DNA of 36,303 bases, taken from positions 1 through 36,303 of the forward strand of contig JAEWHC010000007.1 in the NCBI GenBank assembly GCA_023387985.1. Reading direction: 5' to 3'. Position numbers and translations under genes: made by a program. This document shows positions 16,774 to 25,374 of this stretch, piece after piece (positions within the stretch are counted from its first letter, which is position 1; the number at the start of each line of letters is the position of its first letter). Under the pieces are notes generated by a model. That model was given only the letters and a program-made list of their open reading frames with translations. It did no database searches and had not been told where the DNA came from. Origin of the DNA: Bacteroidota bacterium (lineage in GTDB: Bacteria; Bacteroidota; Bacteroidia; Chitinophagales; Chitinophagaceae).

Positions 16774-17005
16774 ATGCAAGCAAATGAAATCAATTATTCG
16801 AAAAAGCTATTTTTGCCCATTTCCCGTCTAATAAAGACCGAGTTGAAGGCTCAGAGAATCAATTAAAGATTCATTTGAAGAATCTCAAAAAAACTGGCTA
16901 CAGCAAAGCATGCCTTATTTTCCGCGTAAAATTAAATTACTAAAACATTGGTTAAAAGGAGGAGAATACCTTCAAATTACTTTCAAAGATTTCCTGACTA
17001 TTTAG
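16774..17005 (+). pseudogene. Probable frameshifted small gene, unknown function
   Basis: Two short frames abut in different phases. 16774-16866 encodes MQANEINYSKKLFLPISRLI and ten more residues. The second, open from 16847 to the stop at 17003-17005, encodes RLRESIKDSFEESQKNWLQQ and a further 32 residues, basic and helical. One indel near 16847-16863 would join them into a protein of about 77 residues. It could be a decayed gene, a sequencing error, or chance. I recognise no family. The rest of 16700-17017 holds nothing I can name. Confidence 0.4.
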
Positions 17006-17017
17006 CCAGTTTATTCT

Positions 17018-17998
17018 ATGCCATTTCAGCCACTCATTACCGTAATCATTACTAATTTTAACCATGCTCAATGGTTAGCTAAGCGGATTGACAGCGTTCT
17101 TGGCCAAACTTATGAAAATTTGGAGATTATCATTTTAGACGACGCAAGCACTGACAGAAGTAGAGAAATTTTGAATGAATATGCCAATAATTCCCGCATC
17201 AAAAGGATTATTTATAATGAAGTCAATTCCGGTTCACCGTTTCCGCAATGGCAGAAGGCATTTCAAATTGCAGATGGCGATCTGATCTGGATAGCTGAAA
17301 GTGATGATTACAGTGATCCGGCCTTATTGCAAAATTTAGTTTATGCCTTTGAAGATGAAAATTGTGTTTTTGCCTTTTGCGAGGTGGTGGAGGTTGATGC
17401 TTTTGAAAAGCCGCTTACCTATGCTCCAACTCTGCCTGCAAATTGGTATGAAGGGAAGGATTTTCTGAAAGACAAAATGACCCTATTTGATTCAATCTCC
17501 AATACAGGGGTTGCAGTATTCAGACGGTCTACGCTAAACAATGTAAGCAACGAATATCTTAACTGTCAACTAAGTGGGGACTACCGATTGTTTTGCGAAA
17601 TAATCATTCAGGGTAAGGTATTCGCATCAGGCTTACCACATGCCTACTTTCGCAAGCATGAAGCTGAACTTACTTCAAAGCTTTTTGGTACGCTTGTTAA
17701 CTATAAAGAGCATTTAGAGATTGTTGACTGGCTAATTGAAATGAATATTGTTGGCAAGGAGGTGATTCGCAGCATTGTAAAACCAAAGCTAACCTGGTTA
17801 TATTGTGTTGGCAAAGGTATGCCCCACTCAGAATATGATTTGTGGATTAGTTTATCAAGGGATAGCTGTAATAAACACAAAGTTCAGTTTCCACATTTGG
17901 CGGCAAGTATTAAGAGTTTTCAAATAAAGGCACAACATTTTTACAAAAGAAAAATAAAAGAAAGACCCTGGAATAATGTCAATAGGATCATCGACTAG
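17018..17998 (+). CDS. Family 2 glycosyltransferase
   Basis: This 326-residue enzyme opens PLITVIITNFNHAQWLAKRI with LEIIILDDASTDRSREIL. The acidic motif is WIAESDDYSD (Asp96-Asp97), characteristic of GT2 enzymes with a SDD-type site. A distinctive region follows with YEGKDFLKDKM and GVAVFRRSTL. The ATG at 17018 begins after the gap with the decayed small gene. Its end overlaps the next glycosyltransferase by 23 bases if that gene starts at its first ATG. Donor unknown. Confidence 0.87.
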   Translation: MPFQPLITVIITNFNHAQWLAKRIDSVLGQTYENLEIIILDDASTDRSREILNEYANNSRIKRIIYNEVNSGSPFPQWQKAFQIADGDLIWIAESDDYSDPALLQNLVYAFEDENCVFAFCEVVEVDAFEKPLTYAPTLPANWYEGKDFLKDKMTLFDSISNTGVAVFRRSTLNNVSNEYLNCQLSGDYRLFCEIIIQGKVFASGLPHAYFRKHEAELTSKLFGTLVNYKEHLEIVDWLIEMNIVGKEVIRSIVKPKLTWLYCVGKGMPHSEYDLWISLSRDSCNKHKVQFPHLAASIKSFQIKAQHFYKRKIKERPWNNVNRIID

Positions 17999-18944
17999 TT
18001 TTAATTTTTTGGCTCCTGTTGACGATGAAATGCATCGTCCGCTTTGGAGCGTAATGATTCCAACTTATAATTGTGCAGATTACTTACGTGAAACTTTGGG
18101 AAGTGTTTTGGAACAAGACCCAGGACCTGAGCAAATGCAAATTATGGTTGTAGATGATGCCAGTAACGATAGGCCCGAAGACATTGTAATGGAATTGGGT
18201 AAAGGCAGAGTTGGGTTTTACAGGCAGGTAAGTAATGAAGGTCATATTAATAATTTCGAATCTGCCCTGAATTTCAGCAGGGGGCATTTAATCCATCTTC
18301 TCCATGGTGACGATCGGGTGATTTGGGGCTTTTACCGTGAAATGGAAAAATTGTTTGAGCAATTGCCTGATATCAGTGCCGGTTTTTGCAGACATTATTT
18401 TATTGGAAAAGATGGAGATCAGGGTTATATAACACCAATCATTCAGGAAACGGGAATGATGAGTGATTTTTTTGAAAAAATGCTCCAGGAAAATCTGGTT
18501 CAAACACCAAGCATGGTTGTGAAGAGGTCTGTTTATGAAAAAATTGGCATGTTTGATCATCGTTTTATTTGCAAGGAAGATTATGAAATGTGGCTGAGAA
18601 TAGGCAAATATTTTAAGGTGGGATATTGCAAAAGGCCATTAGCTGAATATCGGAATTACCATGGTTCCCATACTACAAGAACCATCAATCAAAACTGGGA
18701 TACAATGTTACTATTACAAGAAATCAAAAGTAGCTACAATGAAGGGTTAGTCCAAAATTTGGAGCAAATTCACCAGCAGTCCATGGCTACAATGGCATGG
18801 TATAATATTCAAACTTTGCTGCAAATGAATGAACCCAAAGCTGCTTCAGATTTGATGAGAAAAACGCTTAAACTAAATATTCCAATGAAGCAGAAGCTGC
18901 GGGTATTGAAAGCTTATTTTAAGGGCTTAAAGTTTAGAAATTAA
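17976..18944 (+). CDS. Family 2 glycosyltransferase
   Basis: The core begins LWSVMIPTYNCADYLRETL with IMVVDDASNDRPEDIV and the acidic HGDDRV (Asp112-Asp113 counted from the first ATG). TPSMVVKRSVYEKIGMFD and EDYEMWLRIGKYFKVGY are standard GT2 acceptor-side features. Two starts are possible: ATG 17976, which overlaps the previous gene by 23 bases and adds an 18-residue non-conserved lead, or ATG 18030, which begins MHRPLWSVMIP and fits the family better. I list the longer one. The exostosin-like gene follows immediately at 18945. Confidence 0.86.
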   Translation: MSIGSSTSFNFLAPVDDEMHRPLWSVMIPTYNCADYLRETLGSVLEQDPGPEQMQIMVVDDASNDRPEDIVMELGKGRVGFYRQVSNEGHINNFESALNFSRGHLIHLLHGDDRVIWGFYREMEKLFEQLPDISAGFCRHYFIGKDGDQGYITPIIQETGMMSDFFEKMLQENLVQTPSMVVKRSVYEKIGMFDHRFICKEDYEMWLRIGKYFKVGYCKRPLAEYRNYHGSHTTRTINQNWDTMLLLQEIKSSYNEGLVQNLEQIHQQSMATMAWYNIQTLLQMNEPKAASDLMRKTLKLNIPMKQKLRVLKAYFKGLKFRN

Positions 18945-19982
18945 ATGCTTCGGTTTTATAGTCCATCAGTTAAAGCGCCCTGTTTTTTTTTTACCGAAGC
19001 AAACACAAGAGGTTTGTTGGTGGATGAAATTAAATCTGCCGATTTCATTTTGCTTCCATTCAAATATGAAATCATTTATGATTTTTCGGAGGAAGAATTA
19101 ATCAAAGAAGGGCTTACAATGTCTGATATTCCATATCTTAAAGAAATCGCAGTTGAGCTTGAGCATCTTTCATTTAGAACCGGCAAAAAGTTGATCGTTT
19201 TTTTCTATCGCGATTCATTCCTTCGATTGCCTTTTAGAAATGCCCTGATTTTCAGAACATCTACTTTTGCTTCTTATAATCGTGATGGAGAATTTGGCAT
19301 GCCGGCATTTATAGATAATTTCAGAAAAACACCGCAGTTTAGGACTAAATCATGGCAATCTATCCCCAGTGTAAGTTTCAGAGGAAGTTCTGCTCCATTA
19401 AAGTTACCTACCGGCATTCAGGTCCGAACTAAGTTGAATGAATTTTTTGATAGGTCGGGAATCTCTTTTCGGGTAAAAAACTGGTATAACGAGGGTTATT
19501 TATTGCGTCGCAAAGCCATTCTTTCGGTTCAAAGAAAGGCTGCTCATTTCAAAACAGATTTTTATTTGAATCAAGTTGATCAGGGAACCCCGCAATCGGT
19601 CTTAAATTATTGGAAGAGTTTGGAGACCAACGACTATTTTATTTGTACCCGAGGCCATGGCAATTACTCATTTCGGCTATACGAAATCATGCAGCATGGT
19701 CGTATCCCTGTATTTATTCAAACAGATTCACTGCTCCCTGCGATGGATGTTATCCCCTGGAAAAATATTACTATTTGGATAGAAGAAAAGGAAGTAAATT
19801 CCACTGCCGAAAAAATTCTGAATTTCCATCATTCAATTAAACCTGGAAATTTTATTGAACTTCAGCAGGAAATTAGAGTATATTGGCAAAAATATTTATG
19901 TTACAAGGGCTTTGCTACCTATTTAATAGATCAATTTTTACCAGATTTAATGTTCAATGGAGCAACTCATGACAGGTATTAG
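18945..19982 (+). CDS. Exostosin-family (GT47-like) glycosyltransferase
   Basis: This 345-residue protein resembles bacterial exostosin-domain proteins. The N-terminal part (ADFILLPFKYE, about 30-40) is like the conserved exostosin start. The C-terminal donor-binding region reads NDYFICTRGHGNYSFRLYEI then MQHGRIPVFI, which matches the family's (S/R)xxxxRLYEAlxxGciPVii pattern. Animal relatives polymerise heparan sulfate; bacterial members are found in polysaccharide loci and their donors are mostly untested. It starts directly after the stop of the GT2 at 17976 and overlaps the next gene's start by 14-26 bases. Confidence 0.8.
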   Translation: MLRFYSPSVKAPCFFFTEANTRGLLVDEIKSADFILLPFKYEIIYDFSEEELIKEGLTMSDIPYLKEIAVELEHLSFRTGKKLIVFFYRDSFLRLPFRNALIFRTSTFASYNRDGEFGMPAFIDNFRKTPQFRTKSWQSIPSVSFRGSSAPLKLPTGIQVRTKLNEFFDRSGISFRVKNWYNEGYLLRRKAILSVQRKAAHFKTDFYLNQVDQGTPQSVLNYWKSLETNDYFICTRGHGNYSFRLYEIMQHGRIPVFIQTDSLLPAMDVIPWKNITIWIEEKEVNSTAEKILNFHHSIKPGNFIELQQEIRVYWQKYLCYKGFATYLIDQFLPDLMFNGATHDRY

Positions 19983-20934
19983 CGTAATCATTTGTACTTT
20001 CAATGGACGCGATCGAATCGGTAGAACCCTTGAGCATCTTGCCGTTCAGGACCTTCAGGCTAATCAATGGGAGTTAATCCTGGTGGATAATCTTTCCACT
20101 GATGGAACAGCTGAATTTGCCCAAGAAAAATGGCAATTGCTGAATCCGGGCGTTCAACTGAAAATTTTAGAAGAACACCGTGCAGGTAAAAACAATGCAT
20201 TAGAACTTGGTTTTTCTGAATCAAATTTTGATTACCTCGTTATTTGTGATGACGACAATTGGTTAACTTCGAATTACCTGAGTATGGGGCTAAAAATCAT
20301 GGAAGAACATCCTGATTATGGTATTGTTGGAGGCAGGGCCGAGGCAGTTGCCGATACGGAATTGCCCGATTGGTTTTATGAAAATCAATATGCCTATGCC
20401 TGCGGCTCGCCATACAATGGTTCTATGGATTTTACCGGTATTGGCATGCTATGGGGAGCAGGTATGGTGATCCGGAGAAATGTAGCCCAAAAAATTATGC
20501 ATCCAAAATGCCCGACCAATCTCAGTGGACGTAAAGGAACAGAGCTAACTGCCGGAGAGGATGACGAAAAATGCGTAAGAACCTGGTTGCTTGGGTATAA
20601 AACCTTTTTTGATTATCGGCTTCTTTTGTGGCATTATATACCTGCTTACCGTTTGAATGTGGAGTACATGGAAAAACTTAAAAACGGTTTTTCGGATCAG
20701 GGGGCACTGATTGCAGCTTATCGTCGCACCTATGAGTTTCGAAATCATAAGAAACTCATGCATGAATGGTGGTATCAATTGCCGTCCTGGTTATTTTCAA
20801 AAGTATCTGGTAATTCCACAAAGGCGAGAATAGCACAGGAGTATTTGTTTCTTGCAACCGGAACCAAGTTTTGGCGGACAGAACCCATGAATGAGGTTAT
20901 GAATTTTCTTCAATTTGTAGAATCGGATGAATAA
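19969..20934 (+). CDS. Family 2 glycosyltransferase
   Basis: From the ATG at 19969 the protein opens MTGISVIICTFNGRDRIGRT and is about 321 residues; an in-frame ATG at 19957 would add four. LILVDNLSTDGTAEFA and the acidic triplet VICDDDNWL (Asp94-96) place it in GT2. GIGMLWGAGMVIRR and later TAGEDDEKCVRTWLLGYK are typical of the subfamily that includes hopene- and O-antigen-associated GT2 proteins. The stop overlaps nothing; a 330-base stretch with one very short reading frame follows. Confidence 0.87.
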   Translation: MTGISVIICTFNGRDRIGRTLEHLAVQDLQANQWELILVDNLSTDGTAEFAQEKWQLLNPGVQLKILEEHRAGKNNALELGFSESNFDYLVICDDDNWLTSNYLSMGLKIMEEHPDYGIVGGRAEAVADTELPDWFYENQYAYACGSPYNGSMDFTGIGMLWGAGMVIRRNVAQKIMHPKCPTNLSGRKGTELTAGEDDEKCVRTWLLGYKTFFDYRLLLWHYIPAYRLNVEYMEKLKNGFSDQGALIAAYRRTYEFRNHKKLMHEWWYQLPSWLFSKVSGNSTKARIAQEYLFLATGTKFWRTEPMNEVMNFLQFVESDE

Positions 20935-21092
20935 TTTAGAATGCAGCCTTCTTTTACCGGCTTTTCCTAAAAGCAATCTATTTATGAGCTGAACGATTTT
21001 GCAGATTAAATAAAAAGCAATTTGAATGATGCATGAATACATTTCTAGGTCATTCTGTTTAATGTCGCCGCAGTGTTGAAAATAATAATGAA

Positions 21093-21248
21093 ATGATCAA
21101 GAATTTACCGGAGAGATTTTTAAGCTGGAACCGAAGAAAAATAAAACGTCAGAAATTTTTGAATATGTACAAGCGTGTCAAAGATTACACGATGCAAGAC
21201 GCTGAACTTTTTGTAGACAAACTGGAGCTTGCTGAAACCGATTCGTAA
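21093..21248 (+). CDS. Hypothetical 51-residue protein
   Basis: An ATG at 21093 opens a 51-codon frame ending at TAA 21246-21248, rich in Arg/Lys at the start (RFLSWNRRKIKRQKFLNMYK) and acidic at the end (MQDAELFVDKLELAETD). It is on the operon strand and 16 bases before the next glycosyltransferase, a usual spacing here. I recognise no family. The charge pattern and spacing are better than random, but the length alone does not prove a gene. The preceding 20935-21092 holds nothing I can identify. Confidence 0.5.
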   Translation: MIKNLPERFLSWNRRKIKRQKFLNMYKRVKDYTMQDAELFVDKLELAETDS

Positions 21249-21264
21249 TCTCGTTAAGTCCTGA

Positions 21265-22443
21265 ATGAAAATCGCTTTTCTCACCATTCATCCTTCTTCC
21301 GATAAACTGGCCTGGTCGGGGTTGAATGATCATATTCATAAAGCATTGGAAATTGCCGGAGCTGAGGTCATCAATATTTCAGGTTTTTCGGCAAAGCCGG
21401 ATTTGCGCTTAAAACTGGATTACAAATTCAATCATTTATTAGGGAAAAATATTCCTTATGAGTTTACCAAAACCTATGCAAAGCAGTATGGACACTTTGC
21501 AGAAAATCGATTGAAAGAGCATATCGGTTTCGATGCCATCATCACCAATAAGCCTTCGATTGTAGCGTACTTAAAAACAAGCTTGCCGGTCTTTATTTAT
21601 ACGGATGGAACTTTTAGGAATCTGCATAATTATTACGGGCATACCTCCAACATGCCAAATCGATACATCGCCGAAGCTGATGAAGTTGAAAAGCGGGGCT
21701 TTGAAGCATGTAAGAAAGCAATGTTTTCTTCCGGTTGGGCTGCCAATTCAGCCATGCAGCATTACAAGGTGCCATCCGACAAAACGGTTGTCATTCAATT
21801 TGGTTCCAATATGGACGGCATAGCGTTGTCCGAATGGCAAACCGTTTTCGAAGAAAAAATGAACAAGCCTTTGCGGCTGCTATTGCCTGCTGTAGAATTC
21901 AATCGGAAAGGCGGAGATATAGCTGTTGAAGCATTGAAAATTCTATTGGCAAAAGGAATAGACGCCAAATTAGTACTTGTTGGAATGGATATACCTGAAA
22001 CCATCCAACATATTCCGGAACTGGATCATATCCCCTTTATTTCAAAAGAAACCATGGAGGGTCGCCAACAAATGGAAGGCCTGTTCAGGGATTCTCATTT
22101 CCTGATTTTACCTACAAAAATGGATTGTTCACCTGTGGTATTGTCCGAGGCTGCCGTTTATGGCTTACCTGCTTTGGCAAGCAATCTTGCCGGAATTCCT
22201 TCTGTTGTGGAAGATGGTAGCACAGGATTTTTGTTTCCGGTGGATGCAGGGCCCGAAGAATATGCATCCCGGATTATCGAAATATGGACAGATAAAGAGC
22301 GCTATCGAACCATGGCCGTTAATGCTTTTCAAAGGGGTTCTGAACTGCTGAACTGGAAAGTGGCGGGGGGAAGTATTCTAAAAATAATTTCAACTGCATT
22401 GAACCCATTATTAAATGCAAAGCATATTGAAACAGGCTATTAA
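21265..22443 (+). CDS. Family 4 glycosyltransferase
   Basis: This 392-residue GT-B enzyme opens MKIAFLTIHPSSDKLAWSGL. The C-terminal domain has LRLLLPAVEFNRKGGDIAVE, LVLVGMDIPE and a donor-binding MDCSPVVLSEAAVYGLPALA, with D-x7-E in place of the usual E-x7-E. NLAGIPSVVEDGSTGFLFP follows, as in retaining GT4 enzymes. It is most like GT4 proteins in which DxxxxxxxSEA replaces ExxxxxxxEA. It starts a run in which glycosyltransferase and methyltransferase genes alternate. Its stop lies inside the beginning of the FkbM gene at 22415. Confidence 0.88.
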   Translation: MKIAFLTIHPSSDKLAWSGLNDHIHKALEIAGAEVINISGFSAKPDLRLKLDYKFNHLLGKNIPYEFTKTYAKQYGHFAENRLKEHIGFDAIITNKPSIVAYLKTSLPVFIYTDGTFRNLHNYYGHTSNMPNRYIAEADEVEKRGFEACKKAMFSSGWAANSAMQHYKVPSDKTVVIQFGSNMDGIALSEWQTVFEEKMNKPLRLLLPAVEFNRKGGDIAVEALKILLAKGIDAKLVLVGMDIPETIQHIPELDHIPFISKETMEGRQQMEGLFRDSHFLILPTKMDCSPVVLSEAAVYGLPALASNLAGIPSVVEDGSTGFLFPVDAGPEEYASRIIEIWTDKERYRTMAVNAFQRGSELLNWKVAGGSILKIISTALNPLLNAKHIETGY

Positions 22444-23233
22444 AAATCTGGTTAAAAAATTAGTTTCAAATCTATCAGAAAGAAATCGGAAGTCTATCAT
22501 CAATGTATTTGTCAAAAGTTTGCCGGCTCCAGAGCAATGGAAATTTTCACAGTATGGAGTAATCAATTATTTTTCGTACCTGAAAGCAAATGGTTGGAAG
22601 CCGCAGACTTTTATTGATGTTGGGGCATTTGAAGGAAATTGGACTGCTGAAATGATGTCTTTAAATCCCGAAGGAAATTTTTATTGTTTTGAACCGCTTC
22701 AGGAAAAGGTGCTGATTTTAAAAAAGAAATTTGAAGGAAAAAAGGTAGTGATTACCGAAGGATTATTGGGGCCCTCCGCTCAGGACAAGGTAAAGTTTCA
22801 TGCCTCTGAGAGTGGGTCTTCTGTTTATGCAGAGCAATCTTCGTTTTCAAAGGAACTGAGAGAATTGAAAATGTCCACTTTGGATGAAAGCATGAAAGAA
22901 AATTCATTACAGAAACCGGTATTATTAAAATTGGATGTTCAGGGCTATGAGTTGGAAGTGTTGAAAGGAGCGAAAGGCGTTTTGGCAGAAGTTGATATAG
23001 TTCAAATGGAAGTAAGCCTGCTTGATTACAATGAAGGTGCTCCATTGATAGCAGAAGTATTACAAGAAATGAATGATGCCGGATTTTACGCTTTTGAAAT
23101 TCCGGGTTTTCACCGACGTGCAGATGATTGGAGCCTGATACAGGTGGATATTATTTTTTGCCGAAAAGAATTTCCCTTGCGACAAAAGGCGAATAATTTC
23201 TTTACTGATTTTAAAGTAGTCAACTTTGGCTGA
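22415..23233 (+). CDS. FkbM-family SAM-dependent methyltransferase
   Basis: This 272-residue protein has SAM motif I TFIDVGAFEGNWTAEM, acidic FYCFEPLQEK, and the late FkbM motif LLKLDVQGYELEVLKGA followed by DIVQMEVSLL. These are the standard landmarks of FkbM O-methyltransferases. The ATG at 22415 overlaps the previous gene by 29 bases; a TTG at 22427 is an equally reasonable start and reduces the overlap to 17. The stop overlaps the next gene by 8 bases, so translation is probably coupled. Target sugar unknown. Confidence 0.87.
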   Translation: MQSILKQAIKNLVKKLVSNLSERNRKSIINVFVKSLPAPEQWKFSQYGVINYFSYLKANGWKPQTFIDVGAFEGNWTAEMMSLNPEGNFYCFEPLQEKVLILKKKFEGKKVVITEGLLGPSAQDKVKFHASESGSSVYAEQSSFSKELRELKMSTLDESMKENSLQKPVLLKLDVQGYELEVLKGAKGVLAEVDIVQMEVSLLDYNEGAPLIAEVLQEMNDAGFYAFEIPGFHRRADDWSLIQVDIIFCRKEFPLRQKANNFFTDFKVVNFG

Positions 23234-24515
23234 CTCATTGGTCATTCTTTCCGATGGTTGGCCGGCGGCCAATATGGCGGGCATCAGCCAAACCCTTTAT
23301 AACCTGTTTGATGCATATCCCGGTAATCTTTGGATGCTGATGCCGGAGGGAGAAAGCATACCTGGCGGAGAACGATTGGATATGGCAGAAGTTCGGTACC
23401 CGGTAAGGCCGTATGCACCCATTGCCAACCGGTTGGGTAGGTTCATAAATAATGGCAGGGTAAAAAATCAAATGAGTTGGCGGCAAAAAAATTGGAATGT
23501 TCCTGTACAATTACCTACCCCCAATGATGCCTTAATATTGGTTAGCACCACCGATGCAACCAAACTTCAACTTGCATGGCTGCTCCTGCGTCAGGGCTAC
23601 ACCGTAATCCCCTATTTCATGGACGACTGGCTGCACGATAATAATTTAAAATGGAAGGGCAATAACATTCAACAGGTGGCGAAGGATATTCTGGAAGCCG
23701 CCCCAGCCTGGCTCATGATTAGTGAACCACTGAACCGTATCCTTCGTGAACGTTATCGACTCATTCAGAAACCCTATTTGGTGGTTCATAACCCAGCGCC
23801 TGCGTCAGTGGCCAGTGGGCAGTGGCTAGTGAGCAGTGGGCTCGCCGAACTGCAAACTGCTCCCGAACCCCCGAAGCTTCTGGAGGAAGTAGGCCTGTCG
23901 AACTGCCAACTGCCAACTGGCAACTGCCAACTGATCTACGCTGGCTCAGTTTGGCCGATGCATGCGGATGCGTTGATTGCGGTGGCTCGTGCAATTGATT
24001 TGCTGGGAAATAAAAACCAGGGAAAATATGGATTGGAGCTATACATTCCAGAAGGCCATTGGGAAAAATACAGAACGAAGTTGGAAGGGAAAGGCGTTGA
24101 ATACAAAGGATGGCTGCCCTATGTGGAAGTGCAGGAGAAGTTAAAGGATGCAAGCATGACAGTTTGTACCGCAAGTTTCGAAAAGGCGCATGCTGCATTC
24201 AGCCAAAGCAGCACCCAAACCAAACTCACCGATTATATGGCATCCGGCCGCCCCATTTTGTTTGTTGGTCCCGATGGCAGTGCAAGCGGAGAATTTGTAG
24301 AAAAATGGGATTGCGGATATTGGTGCAAAGAAAATAATTCCGAAAATCTGGCTGATTTTATAAAAGAAATCTTTTCCCGTCCTGAAGAAATGCAGGAGAA
24401 AGGCGCCAATGGAATGCTCCTTGCTCAAACTACTTTCAGCAAAAAAAATCAACAGGAGCGCTTGTATAGATTTGTAGAAGAAATTGGGAGAATGGAACAG
24501 GCAAAAAATAGCTGA
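23226..24515 (+). CDS. GT-B (family 4-like) glycosyltransferase with repeat-derived linker
   Basis: The 429-residue protein opens LADSLVILSDGWPAANMAGI from a TTG start. It has an N-terminal domain to about residue 192 (ending YLVVHNPAP) and a C-terminal domain from about 236 (LIYAGSVWPMHADALIAVAR) with LTDYMASGRPILFVGPDGSA near the donor site. Between them residues 193-235 (23802-23930) are encoded by repeat sequence: CAGTGGG and CTGCAAACTG units, CCCGAAGCTTCTGG, and tandem ACTGCCA units, read in frame as SGQW, LQTA and CQLPTGNCQ. The insert falls at the inter-domain linker, so the fold may tolerate it. Whether the enzyme is active cannot be seen. Confidence 0.8.
   Translation: MADSLVILSDGWPAANMAGISQTLYNLFDAYPGNLWMLMPEGESIPGGERLDMAEVRYPVRPYAPIANRLGRFINNGRVKNQMSWRQKNWNVPVQLPTPNDALILVSTTDATKLQLAWLLLRQGYTVIPYFMDDWLHDNNLKWKGNNIQQVAKDILEAAPAWLMISEPLNRILRERYRLIQKPYLVVHNPAPASVASGQWLVSSGLAELQTAPEPPKLLEEVGLSNCQLPTGNCQLIYAGSVWPMHADALIAVARAIDLLGNKNQGKYGLELYIPEGHWEKYRTKLEGKGVEYKGWLPYVEVQEKLKDASMTVCTASFEKAHAAFSQSSTQTKLTDYMASGRPILFVGPDGSASGEFVEKWDCGYWCKENNSENLADFIKEIFSRPEEMQEKGANGMLLAQTTFSKKNQQERLYRFVEEIGRMEQAKNS
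23802..23930. repeat. In-frame repeat insertion inside a glycosyltransferase gene
   Basis: These 129 bases (43 codons) consist of CAGTGGC/CAGTGGG units, one ACTGCAAACTG, a GCTCCCGA..CCCGAAGC piece and a tandem of ACTGCCA units. The same kinds of units occur between genes at 6560-6692 and 35720-35804. The bases on either side encode well-ordered glycosyltransferase sequence (HNPAP before, LIYAGSVW after). The length is a multiple of three and no stop codon is introduced. Confidence 0.8.
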
Positions 24516-25325
24516 ATGGGATTATCAAGAAAGATAGCTGCCTTCTTCCGCAATTATGAGGCCATTGGTAATTTTTGGCAAGTAGCCTTTGCCCGGTTCT
24601 ATCGTAAGGAGGGCATGATACAATTGCGGTTGCGCCACCATCCCATTGAACTGGTTATGCGTACCAATTCATACCATATGTTCGGCGAAACCTGGATTAA
24701 TAAAGATTATGATGTTAAATACCTTGAAATCCGTCAGGGCGATATCGTATTGGATATTGGCGCAAACCAGGGTTTCTATACCTGTTATACAGCAAATCAG
24801 GGTGCACAGGTATTTGCATTCGAGCCGGTAGATTCTACCATGAAAATTTTGGAAGAAAATATTCGCTTAAATGGGTTTGAAAACAATGTAGTTGCGGTTC
24901 AAAAGGCGGTTGGTTTAAACGATAGCCCGGTTCCATTGTTTGAGGTAAACCACCTGGGCGGTGGCATGAATACCACGCAACCCGGATTTGCCGAATATGC
25001 CCGTGGTGTGGGGTTGGAAGTGAATGAAATGGAAAACGTACCCGGGATTAGTATTGCTGAAATTGCAAAGGAATTCAACATCAACCGGATCCGGGTTTGT
25101 AAATTGGATTGTGAAGGATCAGAATTGGAAATATTAAAAAACTATCCCGATTGGCTAATCAAAGAAACCGATGCATTTATTATAGAATTTCATCCCAATT
25201 ATGACTTAAAAGAACTGACAAGATTGATCGTATCATGGGGTACGCATCAGTTGAGTTTTGCGGATGATTTACCGCAATGTGAACGAAGTATTTTAAGGGC
25301 TGTAGCCAACAGATTGTTGGTATAA
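24516..25325 (+). CDS. FkbM-family SAM-dependent methyltransferase
   Basis: This 269-residue protein has motif I VLDIGANQGFYTCYTA, acidic VFAFEPVDSTMKILEENI, and the FkbM late motif VCKLDCEGSELEILKNY followed by AFIIEFHPNY. The segment DYDVKYLEIRQGD before motif I is also typical of the family. The ATG at 24516 directly abuts the stop of the preceding glycosyltransferase. It is the second FkbM gene placed immediately after a GT-B gene. Its sequence is clearly different from the FkbM at 22415, so a recent duplication is unlikely. Confidence 0.89.
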   Translation: MGLSRKIAAFFRNYEAIGNFWQVAFARFYRKEGMIQLRLRHHPIELVMRTNSYHMFGETWINKDYDVKYLEIRQGDIVLDIGANQGFYTCYTANQGAQVFAFEPVDSTMKILEENIRLNGFENNVVAVQKAVGLNDSPVPLFEVNHLGGGMNTTQPGFAEYARGVGLEVNEMENVPGISIAEIAKEFNINRIRVCKLDCEGSELEILKNYPDWLIKETDAFIIEFHPNYDLKELTRLIVSWGTHQLSFADDLPQCERSILRAVANRLLV

Positions 25326-25374
25326 AATTGGTAAAGCAATTATTGTGTATGAAACAATGAAAGAAACCTGAAAC

